A stretch of 64,000 nucleotides of DNA from VXPQ01 sp965116435 (GTDB lineage Bacteria > Bacteroidota > Rhodothermia > Rhodothermales > VXPQ01). Position numbers and translations under genes: made by a program. Positions 1 to 8,440 of the stretch are shown one piece after another. Position 1 is the first letter of the stretch; every line of letters starts with the position of its first letter. The notes beneath the pieces were generated by a model that saw only the letters and a list, made by a program, of their open reading frames with translations, had not been told where the DNA came from and did not search any database. Location: positions 2,790,001-2,854,000 of the forward strand of contig OZ220686.1 of the NCBI GenBank assembly GCA_965116435.1. The letters run 5' to 3'.

Positions 1-206
1 GCACATCGCCTGCCAGGCCGCAAAAAAGCGCAGGTTAAAAAAGTAAACCCGCAACCAACCCCGCCTTAAAAAGTAAAGCGTGCGCACGTGCAGCCCGTTG
101 GAACCGATATTTTCCCCGGCGTTCTTAAGGGCGCTCTGATCCTGCGGACGCAATCAGGGCATCCGTGCATCCGTGCCGTTTTTCCAGACCTCGAATCCTT
201 GTTGCT

Positions 207-1658
207 ATGCCTCGCCCTGCCTTTCCCGGATGGTTCTTCGTGCTTTTCGTCGTCGCGATCGGATCGTGCACGCCCACCGCGCATTCGGATGCGCAGGCGC
301 CTTTTGCGTCGGAGGCGGCGCCGCGGAATGTCATCCTGTTCATTGCCGACGGCGCAGGAGCGGCGCATTTCACCATGGCGCGGGAGGCGGCTGCGCACCT
401 GGGCCTGCGAGAGGGGCTGTATCTGGATCCGCACCAGAGTGGATCCGTGCGCACCCGTTCGGCCCGCGAGCGGATCACGGATTCAGCGTCCAGCGCCACG
501 GCGTACGCGACCGGGTTCAAAACGGAGAACGGGGCGATTGCGGTCGATACGCTGCATCGTCCGCTCCAGACGATCCTCGAGGCCGCCGAGGCGCGCGGAA
601 TGGCTACGGGACTGGTGGCGACCAGTCGGATTACGCACGCGACGCCGGCGGCGTTTGCATCGCATGTTCCACGCCGGAGCATGGAGTCCGAGATCGCCTT
701 GCAGATGCTGGATGCGGGCGTAGATGTGGTGCTTGGCGGCGGACGCCGCTTTTTTCTGCCCGAGGCCCGCGGAGGCGCTCGCAGCGACGGCAGGGATTTG
801 CTCGAAGAAGCGTCCGTGCTGGGGTACCGGACGATCGGGGACCTGCACGCGCTGGAGGGCGTCGAGGCGGAGTCGGTGCTGGGGCTTTTTTCCGAAAGCC
901 ATATGCCTTGGGAAATAGACGAGGCGCACGGGGAGGCGTCGTACGCGCCGCATATCGTGCGCATGACGCAGAAAGCGCTTGAGATGCTTGCGCAGCGCGA
1001 GACGGGTTTCTTTCTGATGGTCGAAGGGAGCCGCATCGATCATGCGTCGCATGGGCACGATGTGGCGGCGGCGCTCCGGGAGACGCTGGCGTACGACGAG
1101 GCGTTCGAGGTGGCCCGGGCTTTTGCGGAAGAAGATGGAGAAACGTTGCTTGTGGCGGTTTCCGATCATGAAACCGGCGGGCTGGCGCTGGGCCGATCCC
1201 TGCTTGACCCCGACAAGGCGGATCGCATGGGCGAAGCGCCTGCGTATTGGCAGAGTCTGTATTCGCAAGCATGGTACGACTGGAGCCCGGAGCAACTGGC
1301 GAGGGCGTCCGTCTCCGTGGATGCGATGGTGAGCGCCGTGGAGGGCGGCGAAGCCCCCGGGGACGTGCTTTCCGCCAGGGCGGGCGTCGAGGACCTGACG
1401 GATATGGAAACGGCGGCGATCAGGGCAGCCCGGAACGAAGACCGGCTCGGATATGTGCTGGGGGAGATTGTAGCGCGGCGGGCCGGCGTGGCCTGGACGA
1501 CATTGGGGCATACCGCGACGGACGTAAATATGTATGCATACGGCCCCGGCAGCGAGCGATTCCGCGGACATCTCGACAATGCGGAAGTAGGGCAACGGCT
1601 GTTCGAAGCGCTGGCGCTGGTTCCTGCCGTTATGCCAGGGAGCGGTCGGGTGGATTAA
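207..1658 (+). CDS. Alkaline phosphatase, lipoprotein (PhoA family)
   Basis: Zinc/magnesium-dependent phosphomonoesterase of the PhoA superfamily, probably anchored outside the cytoplasmic membrane to release phosphate from organic esters. From the ATG at 207 the protein has 483 residues and begins with a lipoprotein signal ending in a lipobox-like IGSC (lipidated Cys21); this is why 207 is preferred to the upstream ATG at 165. Visible family motifs: metal-binding DGAG near residue 48, the nucleophile motif TDSASSATA with Ser93 in the catalytic position, SDHETGG and LGHTATDV with the C-terminal metal-binding Asp and His residues. It stands alone, about 215 bases ahead of the complex I operon on the same strand. 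Function is well supported; the natural substrate is unknown. Confidence 0.93.
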   Translation: MPRPAFPGWFFVLFVVAIGSCTPTAHSDAQAPFASEAAPRNVILFIADGAGAAHFTMAREAAAHLGLREGLYLDPHQSGSVRTRSARERITDSASSATAYATGFKTENGAIAVDTLHRPLQTILEAAEARGMATGLVATSRITHATPAAFASHVPRRSMESEIALQMLDAGVDVVLGGGRRFFLPEARGGARSDGRDLLEEASVLGYRTIGDLHALEGVEAESVLGLFSESHMPWEIDEAHGEASYAPHIVRMTQKALEMLAQRETGFFLMVEGSRIDHASHGHDVAAALRETLAYDEAFEVARAFAEEDGETLLVAVSDHETGGLALGRSLLDPDKADRMGEAPAYWQSLYSQAWYDWSPEQLARASVSVDAMVSAVEGGEAPGDVLSARAGVEDLTDMETAAIRAARNEDRLGYVLGEIVARRAGVAWTTLGHTATDVNMYAYGPGSERFRGHLDNAEVGQRLFEALALVPAVMPGSGRVD

Positions 1659-1787
1659 CGAACCTTCGCGCCGTCCTTCGGAATCCGGGTGGGTTTCGAG
1701 TAGGCGGATGCGGCGCGGGCGCCGGGCCGGGCGAAACAGACTTGATCCGGGCGTCCCTTAATTCACAGGGATTTACAGTATTTTATG

Positions 1788-1818
1788 TTGTCCGGTCGCT
1801 GCATTTTGGCTACCTTTG
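1788..1818 (+). promoter_or_regulatory. Predicted Bacteroidota-type promoter of the nuo operon
   Basis: TTG at 1788-1790 is followed 20 bases later by TACCTTTG at 1811-1818, matching the Bacteroidota -33 TTG / -7 TAnnTTTG pattern. It lies 56 bases ahead of the nuoJ start, in the only sizeable gap upstream of the operon. Pattern match only. Confidence 0.45.
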
Positions 1819-1873
1819 CCATGATGGACAGATGCTGCGCTCCGGTTTTGCCCGCCGCCCCTGACTGCTTTAC

Positions 1874-2380
1874 ATGATTTTCCAACTTTTCTTTTTCTTT
1901 TTCGCCGTGGTGGCGATCGCTTCGGCGATCGGGCTTATCGTTTCCCGAAGCCCCGTGTCCGCGGCGCTTTGGCTTGTGCTCCATCTGTGTTGCGTGGCGG
2001 CCCTGTACATCACGATGAATGCCCGATTCATCGGCGTGGTGCAGATACTCGTGTACGCCGGGGCGATCATGGTGCTTTTCCTGTTCGTCATCATGCTGCT
2101 GAATCTGGCGGCGCTGCCGAAGTTGCAGACCATCGACTGGAAACGCGCCGTCGCTTTTTTGCTGGGCATGGTCGTTCTTGCGCAGTTGACGTATGTTCTG
2201 GCCAGCACGCTGGACCTTTTGCCGGCGCCCTCCATGCCGGACGCGGCTTCCGGGTCTGCTTCGGCGCTGGGCCGGGAATTACTGACGCGCTATGCGCTTC
2301 CCATGGAAGTTACGGGCATTTTGTTGCTGGTCGCCACGATTGGCGCCGTGCTGCTTGCCCGGAGAAGTTCGAACAAGTGA
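1874..2380 (+). CDS. nuoJ: NADH-quinone oxidoreductase subunit J
   Basis: Membrane subunit NuoJ (Nqo10/ND6) of respiratory complex I, part of the proton channel region next to NuoK and NuoA. The 168-residue product is almost entirely hydrophobic, with about five predicted membrane helices. The family-typical stretch VQILVYAGAIMVLFLFVIML (about residues 57-76) carries the pi-bulge helix seen in ND6. It starts the gene block nuoJ-K-L-M-nhaD-pcd-nuoN. The hydrophilic arm and nuoA/H/I subunits are not in the window, so complex I genes are split over at least two loci, as in Rhodothermus marinus. A 12-base gap separates it from nuoK. Confidence 0.93.
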   Translation: MIFQLFFFFFAVVAIASAIGLIVSRSPVSAALWLVLHLCCVAALYITMNARFIGVVQILVYAGAIMVLFLFVIMLLNLAALPKLQTIDWKRAVAFLLGMVVLAQLTYVLASTLDLLPAPSMPDAASGSASALGRELLTRYALPMEVTGILLLVATIGAVLLARRSSNK

Positions 2381-2392
2381 TTCAGATACGCT

Positions 2393-2698
2393 ATGGAATG
2401 GACGCTTGAATGGTATCTGTCGCTGAGCGCGGCGCTGTTTACGATCGGCGCGCTGGGGGTACTGTTGCGCCGCAATGCGATTGTGGCGTTCATGTCGATC
2501 GAGTTGATGCTCAACGCCGTGAATATCACGCTGGTGGCCTTTAGCCGCAGCATGGGCGATGCGGCGGGGCAAATGCTGGTTTTTTTCGTGATGGCGGTTG
2601 CGGCGGCGGAAGCCGCGGTGGGGTTGGCCATTGTCATTGCATTGTTCCGGCAGAAAGAAACAGTCGACCTGACCCGGTTCAATCTGTTCAGGTTTTGA
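2393..2698 (+). CDS. nuoK: NADH-quinone oxidoreductase subunit K
   Basis: NuoK (Nqo11/ND4L), the small three-helix subunit of the complex I proton path. The 101-residue length equals the family norm. Conserved acidic residues sit in the second and third helices: Glu in FMSIELMLNAVN (about residue 39) and Glu in AAAEAAVGLAIVI (about residue 75), both known as essential for proton translocation in this family. It lies between nuoJ and nuoL on the same strand with short gaps and is surely co-transcribed with them. Confidence 0.95.
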   Translation: MEWTLEWYLSLSAALFTIGALGVLLRRNAIVAFMSIELMLNAVNITLVAFSRSMGDAAGQMLVFFVMAVAAAEAAVGLAIVIALFRQKETVDLTRFNLFRF

Positions 2699-2735
2699 TT
2701 AGTAACACGTTGCACCCCGCCTGCGGGGCGAATCC

Positions 2736-4787
2736 ATGTACATGGACCTTCTGACGGGTCTGATTATTCTGTTGCCGCTGACAGGGGCGGTATGCATTGG
2801 CCTGAGCGGTCTCTTCATGCCGGACTTGCGCAGGCACGAAGCGCTGATCGGCGGCGTGGCTACCGCGATGGTGGCCCTTCCGTTCGCCATTGCCCTCTAC
2901 CTGTTCGTCGGATATGGCGGGGAACCCGTCGTCGCCGAGTATTACACCTGGATGTCGGCGGGCGACTTTAGCCTTTCGTTCGCCTACCGCATCGATGCGC
3001 TCTCCCTCCTCATGACGATGGTGGTCACGGGCGTCGGGGGGATCATCCATCTGTATTCGATCGGGTACATGCGCGGCGACAGGGGGTATTGGCGGTTTTT
3101 CGCCTACCTGAACCTGTTCATCTTCGCCATGCTGAATCTGGTGCTGGCGGACAACCTGCCCGTGCTCTTTCTGGGCTGGGAAGGCGTGGGCCTGTGCTCC
3201 TGGCTGCTGATCGGGTTCTGGTACGAGAACCTGCGCAACAGCGCGGCGGCGAACAAGGCGTTCATCATGAACAGGGTGGGCGATTTCGCGTTTCTGTTGG
3301 CCATCTTTCTGCTGTACCGGCATGTGGGCGCCCTGGATTTCGGGAGCCTGCTGGAGGCGGTCGGTACGCTTCCGCAGCATGTGGTCAACTGGGTTGTGTT
3401 TCTTCTTTTCATCGGGGCTACGGGCAAAAGCGCGCAGATTCCTCTTTTTACCTGGCTGCCGGACGCCATGGCGGGGCCGACGCCGGTGTCGGCGCTTATT
3501 CATGCGGCCACGATGGTGACGAGCGGGCTATACCTGCTCGCCCGGCTTTCGCCCATTGTGCTGGCCGCGCCGGGCGTCATGGCGGCGATCGCCGTGGTGG
3601 GCGCGCTGACCGCCATCATGGGGGCTACCGTGGCGCTCGTGCAGAACGATATCAAGAAAGTGCTGGCCTACTCGACGGTTTCGCAACTGGGGTATATGTT
3701 TGCGGCGGCGGGGGTCGGGGCCTTCTTCGTGGCGATTTTTCATGTGGTTACGCATGCTTTTTTCAAGGGATGCCTCTTTCTGGGGTCCGGGAGCGTGATT
3801 CATGCAATGCATGGGGTGGAGCACGATCTGGAGGAGAAAGGATTGTTGCCCGCCCCGGACGCCGCTGAATCCGCCGAATCCGATGAATCCGACGAGCGCG
3901 CTGCGCATGCGTTCGATCCGCAGGACATGCGGACGATGGGAGGCCTGTCCCGGCATATGCCCGCCACGGCCTTGACCTACCTTGTCGCTACGTGCGCCAT
4001 TGCAGGCTTACCGCCGCTCGCCGGGTTCTTTTCCAAGGACGAGATTCTCTTTCGGGTGTTCGAGTATGGGTACGACGGGCATACGTACGCCTGGTTCGTT
4101 TGGGGCGTCGGGATCGTTACGGCCTTCCTGACGGCGTTCTATATGATGCGGTCCTATATGCTGACCTTCCAGGGGCGGTCGCGGTGGCCCGCCGCCGACC
4201 GGGTGCGTCCCGCCGAATCTCCCTGGACCATGACGTTGCCCCTGAAAATTCTTGCCGTGCTGTCCTGCGTCGCCGGGTTTATTGGATTGCCCGCCGTGAT
4301 CGGGCATGGCAAGTACAACTGGATCCATCATTGGCTGGGGGCGCCCTGGGGCGGACCCGTAGCGGAGCCGCCCGCCGTGGAACATGGCCCCGGGTTTATC
4401 TGGATCGAATGGGGATTGCTTCTTTTCGGGGCGCTCATTGCGGTGGCGGGACTGGGGCTCGCCATACGGGCCTATGAAACGCATGGCTTGGCGTTCGACG
4501 AACGCCTCGCCCGCCGCCTGGGCGGTTTGCACCGGATATGGCGCGGGAAATACTTCTGGGACGAGTTGTACGACCGTATCGTGGTCCGTCCCGTCTTGCG
4601 GCTGGCCAAGCAGGGTTGCGCCGCGTTCGACGCGCGGGTGGTGGATGGCGCGGTAAACGGCCTGGCCGCCCTCGTTGCTTCCGCAAGCCGCCTTGCCCGC
4701 CGCGTGCAAACCGGCCGCGTGCAGCACTACGCCGCCGCGATCGTGCTGGGCACCGTGTTGGTCCTGGCGCTCATGCTTGCCCTGTGA
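2736..4787 (+). CDS. nuoL: NADH-quinone oxidoreductase subunit L
   Basis: NuoL (Nqo12/ND5), the distal antiporter-like pump subunit of complex I. The 683-residue protein has the full array of membrane helices, the motif LFLGWEGVGLCSWLLIGFW, the lysine-bearing helix around TGKSAQIPLFTWLPDAMAGP, and the long C-terminal lateral helix region. Two ATG codons (2736 and 2742) are possible starts. The loop at about residues 375-390 contains a short acidic Ser/Glu/Asp-rich insert encoded by three 9-bp direct repeats (3864-3890), which looks like a recent in-frame expansion. The stop is 13 bases before nuoM. Confidence 0.95.
   Translation: MYMDLLTGLIILLPLTGAVCIGLSGLFMPDLRRHEALIGGVATAMVALPFAIALYLFVGYGGEPVVAEYYTWMSAGDFSLSFAYRIDALSLLMTMVVTGVGGIIHLYSIGYMRGDRGYWRFFAYLNLFIFAMLNLVLADNLPVLFLGWEGVGLCSWLLIGFWYENLRNSAAANKAFIMNRVGDFAFLLAIFLLYRHVGALDFGSLLEAVGTLPQHVVNWVVFLLFIGATGKSAQIPLFTWLPDAMAGPTPVSALIHAATMVTSGLYLLARLSPIVLAAPGVMAAIAVVGALTAIMGATVALVQNDIKKVLAYSTVSQLGYMFAAAGVGAFFVAIFHVVTHAFFKGCLFLGSGSVIHAMHGVEHDLEEKGLLPAPDAAESAESDESDERAAHAFDPQDMRTMGGLSRHMPATALTYLVATCAIAGLPPLAGFFSKDEILFRVFEYGYDGHTYAWFVWGVGIVTAFLTAFYMMRSYMLTFQGRSRWPAADRVRPAESPWTMTLPLKILAVLSCVAGFIGLPAVIGHGKYNWIHHWLGAPWGGPVAEPPAVEHGPGFIWIEWGLLLFGALIAVAGLGLAIRAYETHGLAFDERLARRLGGLHRIWRGKYFWDELYDRIVVRPVLRLAKQGCAAFDARVVDGAVNGLAALVASASRLARRVQTGRVQHYAAAIVLGTVLVLALMLAL
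3864..3899 (+). repeat. 9-bp in-frame tandem repeats inside nuoL
   Basis: Three imperfect 9-bp units (GCTGAATCC, GCCGAATCC, GATGAATCC) and a diverged fourth lie head to tail in a hydrophilic loop of NuoL. They encode an acidic Ser/Glu/Asp linker and preserve frame. Confidence 0.75.
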
Positions 4788-4800
4788 TTTTCTGGAGGCC

Positions 4801-6438
4801 ATGTCGATTCCGTATATCACATCTCTGGTCATTTTCCTGCCCCTTGCGGGGGCGGCGCTGACCCTCATGGCGCGCAGCGATCGCATGGTGCGGTGGGTGG
4901 CGCTGGGTACGACCGTGGCCGCGTTTCTGTTGTCGCTCGGGCTTTTCGCGGCCTTCGATGCGTCCCCGGAGCTGGGCGGGACGGCTCAGCTGGTCGATAA
5001 GGTGGCCTGGTTTCCGGAAAGCGTGGACATCAAGTATTTCGTAGGGATCGACGGGCTCAGCCTGCTGCTCGTGATGCTTACGACGCTGCTCGGCCCTATC
5101 GTGGTCCTTTCGTCCTGGCATTACATAACCAAGCGGCGCAAGGGATATTACACGCTGTTGCTCATTTTGCAGACGGGCGTCACAGGCGTTTTCTGCGCCT
5201 TCGACGTATTTCTGTTTTATGTCTTTTTCGAGCTTACGCTGATCCCGATGTATTTCATCATCGGGTTGTGGGGCGGCCCCCGGCGCATCTATGCCGCCGT
5301 CAAGTTCGTGCTGTTCACGCTGACGGGGTCCCTGCTTATGCTGGTCGGGATTCTGTACCTCGGCTATGCGGCGGGCGACGCCGTGAACGGCGGCGTGTTC
5401 ACGACGGACTGGTACAAACTGCTGGCGTTCGCCGCCCCGACGAGCCTGCAAGCCTGGCTGTTCCCGATTTTTGCGCTGGCCTTTGCCGTCAAGGTGCCCA
5501 TTTTCCCCCTGCATACCTGGCTTCCAGACGCACACGTGGAAGCGCCCACGGGGGGGTCGGTGATTCTTGCCGGCGTACTCCTCAAGATGGGGACCTATGG
5601 GCTTGTGCGTTTTTGCCTGCCCTTTTTTCCGCATGCGGCGTACGATTACGCATTGCCGTTCGCCATTCTTGCGGTGATCGGCATTATATACGGTGCGCTG
5701 GTGTCCCGGGTACAGTCCGACGCCAAGAAACTGGTGGCCTATTCGTCCATTAGCCACCTCGGGTTCGTCGTACTCGGCATTTTTGCGTTTACGATGGAGG
5801 CCATGCAGGGCGCCCTCATTCAGATGGTGAATCATGGCTTGTCCACCGGGGCGCTCTTTTTACTGCTCGGCATGTTGTACGAGCGCCGCCATACCCGGGA
5901 AATGGACGATTTCGGGGGGATTGCCCGGACCGTTCCCATCTTGACGTTTTTCATGGTGTTCTCGGTGCTGGCGTCCGCCGGGCTGCCGGGCCTGAACGGC
6001 TTCGTCGGCGAATTCATGATTCTCCTCGGGGCCTTTCGGAGCGACGTGATTGGCCATCCCGTGCTGATCGCCGCCGCGACCTCCGGCGTTATTCTGGCCG
6101 CCGTATATCTTCTGTGGATGATCTACAAGACGTTTTTCGGCACACTCGACCACGAAGCGAATCGGAGCCTGCGCGACATGACGGGCCGCGAAATTGCGCT
6201 CATGATTCCGTTGGTTGTGCTTATGTTTGTGTTGGGCTTTGCGCCAAACCGGTTTTTGGAAAAGAGCGAACCGGCCACCCGGTTTTTGCTGGATTCGATT
6301 CGCGCAAAGCGCATGTCTGCGGAGGAGGCCCGCCCTGCGCAAGACGCCGCCCGTTTTTTTGAAAATGCTTCTCCGGTCTCCGGTTCGAAGCCCGCCGCGG
6401 ATGTGTCCGAAGCGCTTCGTTCGGAGCCTGGCGACTAA
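4801..6438 (+). CDS. nuoM: NADH-quinone oxidoreductase subunit M
   Basis: NuoM (Nqo13/ND4), an antiporter-like pump subunit of complex I. The 545-residue product contains the conserved Glu helix (VFFELTLIPMYFIIGLWG), the lysine/proline-rich channel segment (AVKVPIFPLHTWLPDAHVEAP) and SDAKKLVAYSSISHLGFV. The start at 4801 is chosen because a Shine-Dalgarno-like TGGAGG at 4792-4797 precedes it and because the N-terminus then matches the family; the frame stays open upstream into nuoL, but that extension is not homologous. The C-terminal 50 residues are hydrophilic and variable. It is followed by nhaD after 15 bases. Confidence 0.94.
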   Translation: MSIPYITSLVIFLPLAGAALTLMARSDRMVRWVALGTTVAAFLLSLGLFAAFDASPELGGTAQLVDKVAWFPESVDIKYFVGIDGLSLLLVMLTTLLGPIVVLSSWHYITKRRKGYYTLLLILQTGVTGVFCAFDVFLFYVFFELTLIPMYFIIGLWGGPRRIYAAVKFVLFTLTGSLLMLVGILYLGYAAGDAVNGGVFTTDWYKLLAFAAPTSLQAWLFPIFALAFAVKVPIFPLHTWLPDAHVEAPTGGSVILAGVLLKMGTYGLVRFCLPFFPHAAYDYALPFAILAVIGIIYGALVSRVQSDAKKLVAYSSISHLGFVVLGIFAFTMEAMQGALIQMVNHGLSTGALFLLLGMLYERRHTREMDDFGGIARTVPILTFFMVFSVLASAGLPGLNGFVGEFMILLGAFRSDVIGHPVLIAAATSGVILAAVYLLWMIYKTFFGTLDHEANRSLRDMTGREIALMIPLVVLMFVLGFAPNRFLEKSEPATRFLLDSIRAKRMSAEEARPAQDAARFFENASPVSGSKPAADVSEALRSEPGD

Positions 6439-6453
6439 TCGATCCCATACGCC

Positions 6454-8049
6454 ATGTTTGTTTCCCCCTTTCGTGTTGCCGGTCTCTTCCATCTTTCGCG
6501 CGGCCTGACGCTTGCGGCGGCGCTATGGCTGGCGGGAGGCTTCCTGCTGCCGAACGCGGCCTGGTCGGCGCCTCCTGATCTGCTGCAGGAGGCCGGCGCA
6601 GAACAAGCCGCCGGCGCCCATGCCGACGAGGCCGCGCACGAGGATCTGCAGCATGCGGCGTCTGGCGACGCCCATGCGGCGGACGAGGAGCACGGCGAGG
6701 GAGATCATCACGGTCCGTTGCCTCCCGTATGGCTTGTCCTGCCGTTCCTGACGCTGCTCATCATGATTGCCACCGGGCCGCTTTTTTATTCCCATCATTG
6801 GCACAAGCACTATCCGAAGTATGCGGTGGCGCTTGGGGCCTTCGTGGCGATCTATTATCTGTTCGTGCTGGGTTCGCCCGTGCCTATGGTGCATGCGCTG
6901 ACCGAGTTTCTGTCCTTCATTGCACTGGTTGCGTCCCTGTTTATTGCGGCTTCGGGCATTTTCCTCAGCCTGAACGCGCGCGGAACCCCCTGGACGAATT
7001 CCATCTTGCTGTTTGCGGGGTCTGTCATTGCGAACCTGATCGCCACGACCGGGGCCGCCATGTTGTTCATCCGGCCCTATATGCGCCTCAACCGGGGCCG
7101 CCTGAAACCCTATCATATCGTCTTTTTCATTTTCCTGGTCGCCAATGTGGGCGGCGGCCTGACGCCGATAGGCGATCCGCCGCTCTTCCTCGGCTTTTTG
7201 CGCGGCGTGCCTTTTTTCTGGACGTTCACGCATGTCTGGTATATCTGGCTGCCGACCATGCTGCTGCTGCTGGCCATTTTTTATGTCATCGATGCGCGGA
7301 ATAAGGACCAGGCGCCTGTCGTGGACGCTTCTCGCGGGCTGATGTCCGTCGTGGGCCGGAAGAATTTCCTATGGGTCGCGGTGGTTATTATTTCCGTGTT
7401 CATCGATCCGAACGTGTTCGACTGGGTGCCCCGGTTGCACATAGGCAGCATGCATTTGCCGTTCGGCATTCGCGAAATCATTATGTTTTCGGTATGCGTT
7501 CTGGCGTTCGTATCCGCCGACAAGACGGCCCTTGAGAAGAACGAATTCACCTTTGAGCCTATCCGGGAGGTGGGGTGGCTGTTTCTGGGCATTTTCGCCA
7601 CGATGCAGCCTGCGCTTCAACTCATCAGCAATTTCGCCAGCCAGAATTCCGAATCGCTGTCCGTAGGCATGTTCTACTGGGCTACGGGAACCCTTTCGGG
7701 CATTCTGGACAATGCCCCGACGTACCTCAATTTCCTGGCAGCGTCGATGGGCAAGTTTGATGGGCTGGATGTGAATACGGTGGCGGACGTCGTGAAATTT
7801 GCGACGCCTGGCGCCGTCGAAAACTCGTGGGTATTTCTGCAGGCCATTTCCGTGGCCGCGGTGTTCTTTGGCGCCATGACGTATATCGGCAATGCGCCGA
7901 ACTTTATGGTGAAAGCCATTGCCGAATCCAGCGGCGTCGACGTGCCCAGCTTCGTGGGGTATTTCGTGAAGTATTCGTTGCCGATCCTCGTTCCCGTGTA
8001 TTTCGTGGTCTGGCTCGTTTTTTACAGCGGATGGGTCGTGCCCGTATAG
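6454..8049 (+). CDS. nhaD: NhaD-type Na+/H+ antiporter in the complex I operon
   Basis: Sodium/proton antiporter of the NhaD/ArsB-like ion transporter superfamily, in the cytoplasmic membrane. The 531-residue protein begins with a hydrophobic leader. A His/Asp/Glu-rich periplasmic stretch of about 55 residues follows (many DAHAADEEH-like runs), then about twelve membrane helices. Family-typical segments include GGGLTPIGDPPLFLGFLRGVPF and DNAPTYLNFLA, the latter with the Asp-Asn-Ala-Pro motif. It sits inside the nuo operon between nuoM and pcd/nuoN. This placement is known from Rhodothermus marinus and suggests coupling of sodium exchange to the proton gradient made by complex I. The His-rich segment might bind metal or sense pH; that is inference. 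Confidence 0.9.
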   Translation: MFVSPFRVAGLFHLSRGLTLAAALWLAGGFLLPNAAWSAPPDLLQEAGAEQAAGAHADEAAHEDLQHAASGDAHAADEEHGEGDHHGPLPPVWLVLPFLTLLIMIATGPLFYSHHWHKHYPKYAVALGAFVAIYYLFVLGSPVPMVHALTEFLSFIALVASLFIAASGIFLSLNARGTPWTNSILLFAGSVIANLIATTGAAMLFIRPYMRLNRGRLKPYHIVFFIFLVANVGGGLTPIGDPPLFLGFLRGVPFFWTFTHVWYIWLPTMLLLLAIFYVIDARNKDQAPVVDASRGLMSVVGRKNFLWVAVVIISVFIDPNVFDWVPRLHIGSMHLPFGIREIIMFSVCVLAFVSADKTALEKNEFTFEPIREVGWLFLGIFATMQPALQLISNFASQNSESLSVGMFYWATGTLSGILDNAPTYLNFLAASMGKFDGLDVNTVADVVKFATPGAVENSWVFLQAISVAAVFFGAMTYIGNAPNFMVKAIAESSGVDVPSFVGYFVKYSLPILVPVYFVVWLVFYSGWVVPV

Positions 8050-8097
8050 GTCCCTTCGCATGCACGGCGGCCCGGACGCCGCATACTCCGATTCCCT

Positions 8098-8382
8098 ATG
8101 TCTCGACAACCGCTTTCCGACGCAGAAATCGCCCAGGCGTTGCACACGCTCGACGGGTGGACCTTTGAGGACGACCGGCTCGTCAAGCAGCGTACGTTTG
8201 GCGATTTTCGGGAGGCCATGGCGTTCATCGTCCGGGTGGCGTTCGAAGCCGAAGCGCTGGACCATCATCCGGACCTGCGCAATGTGTACAACCGGGTCAC
8301 GCTTGCGCTCAACACGCACGATGCGGGCGGCAAGGTGACGGCGTTCGATGTGGCGCTGGCGAAGAAAATAGACCGTTTGTGA
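8098..8382 (+). CDS. phhB: Pterin-4a-carbinolamine dehydratase
   Basis: Small (94-residue) dehydratase that regenerates pterin cofactor from 4a-hydroxytetrahydropterin in partner hydroxylases; cytosolic. The family signature is present: EALDHHPDLRNVYNRVTLAL with the catalytic His pair, and THDAGGKVTAFD. It lies between nhaD and nuoN within the complex I operon, as in Rhodothermus marinus. No aromatic amino acid hydroxylase gene is nearby, so its role here may differ from phenylalanine metabolism. The family is also known as a dimerisation cofactor or moonlighting protein. Family assignment is firm, role in the operon unknown. Confidence 0.92.
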   Translation: MSRQPLSDAEIAQALHTLDGWTFEDDRLVKQRTFGDFREAMAFIVRVAFEAEALDHHPDLRNVYNRVTLALNTHDAGGKVTAFDVALAKKIDRL

Positions 8383-8440
8383 ACCGTGTTTCAGGCGCAT
8401 TTTCGGGGTTGCGCTCCGGAAATGTTGCGATTCCAATCCC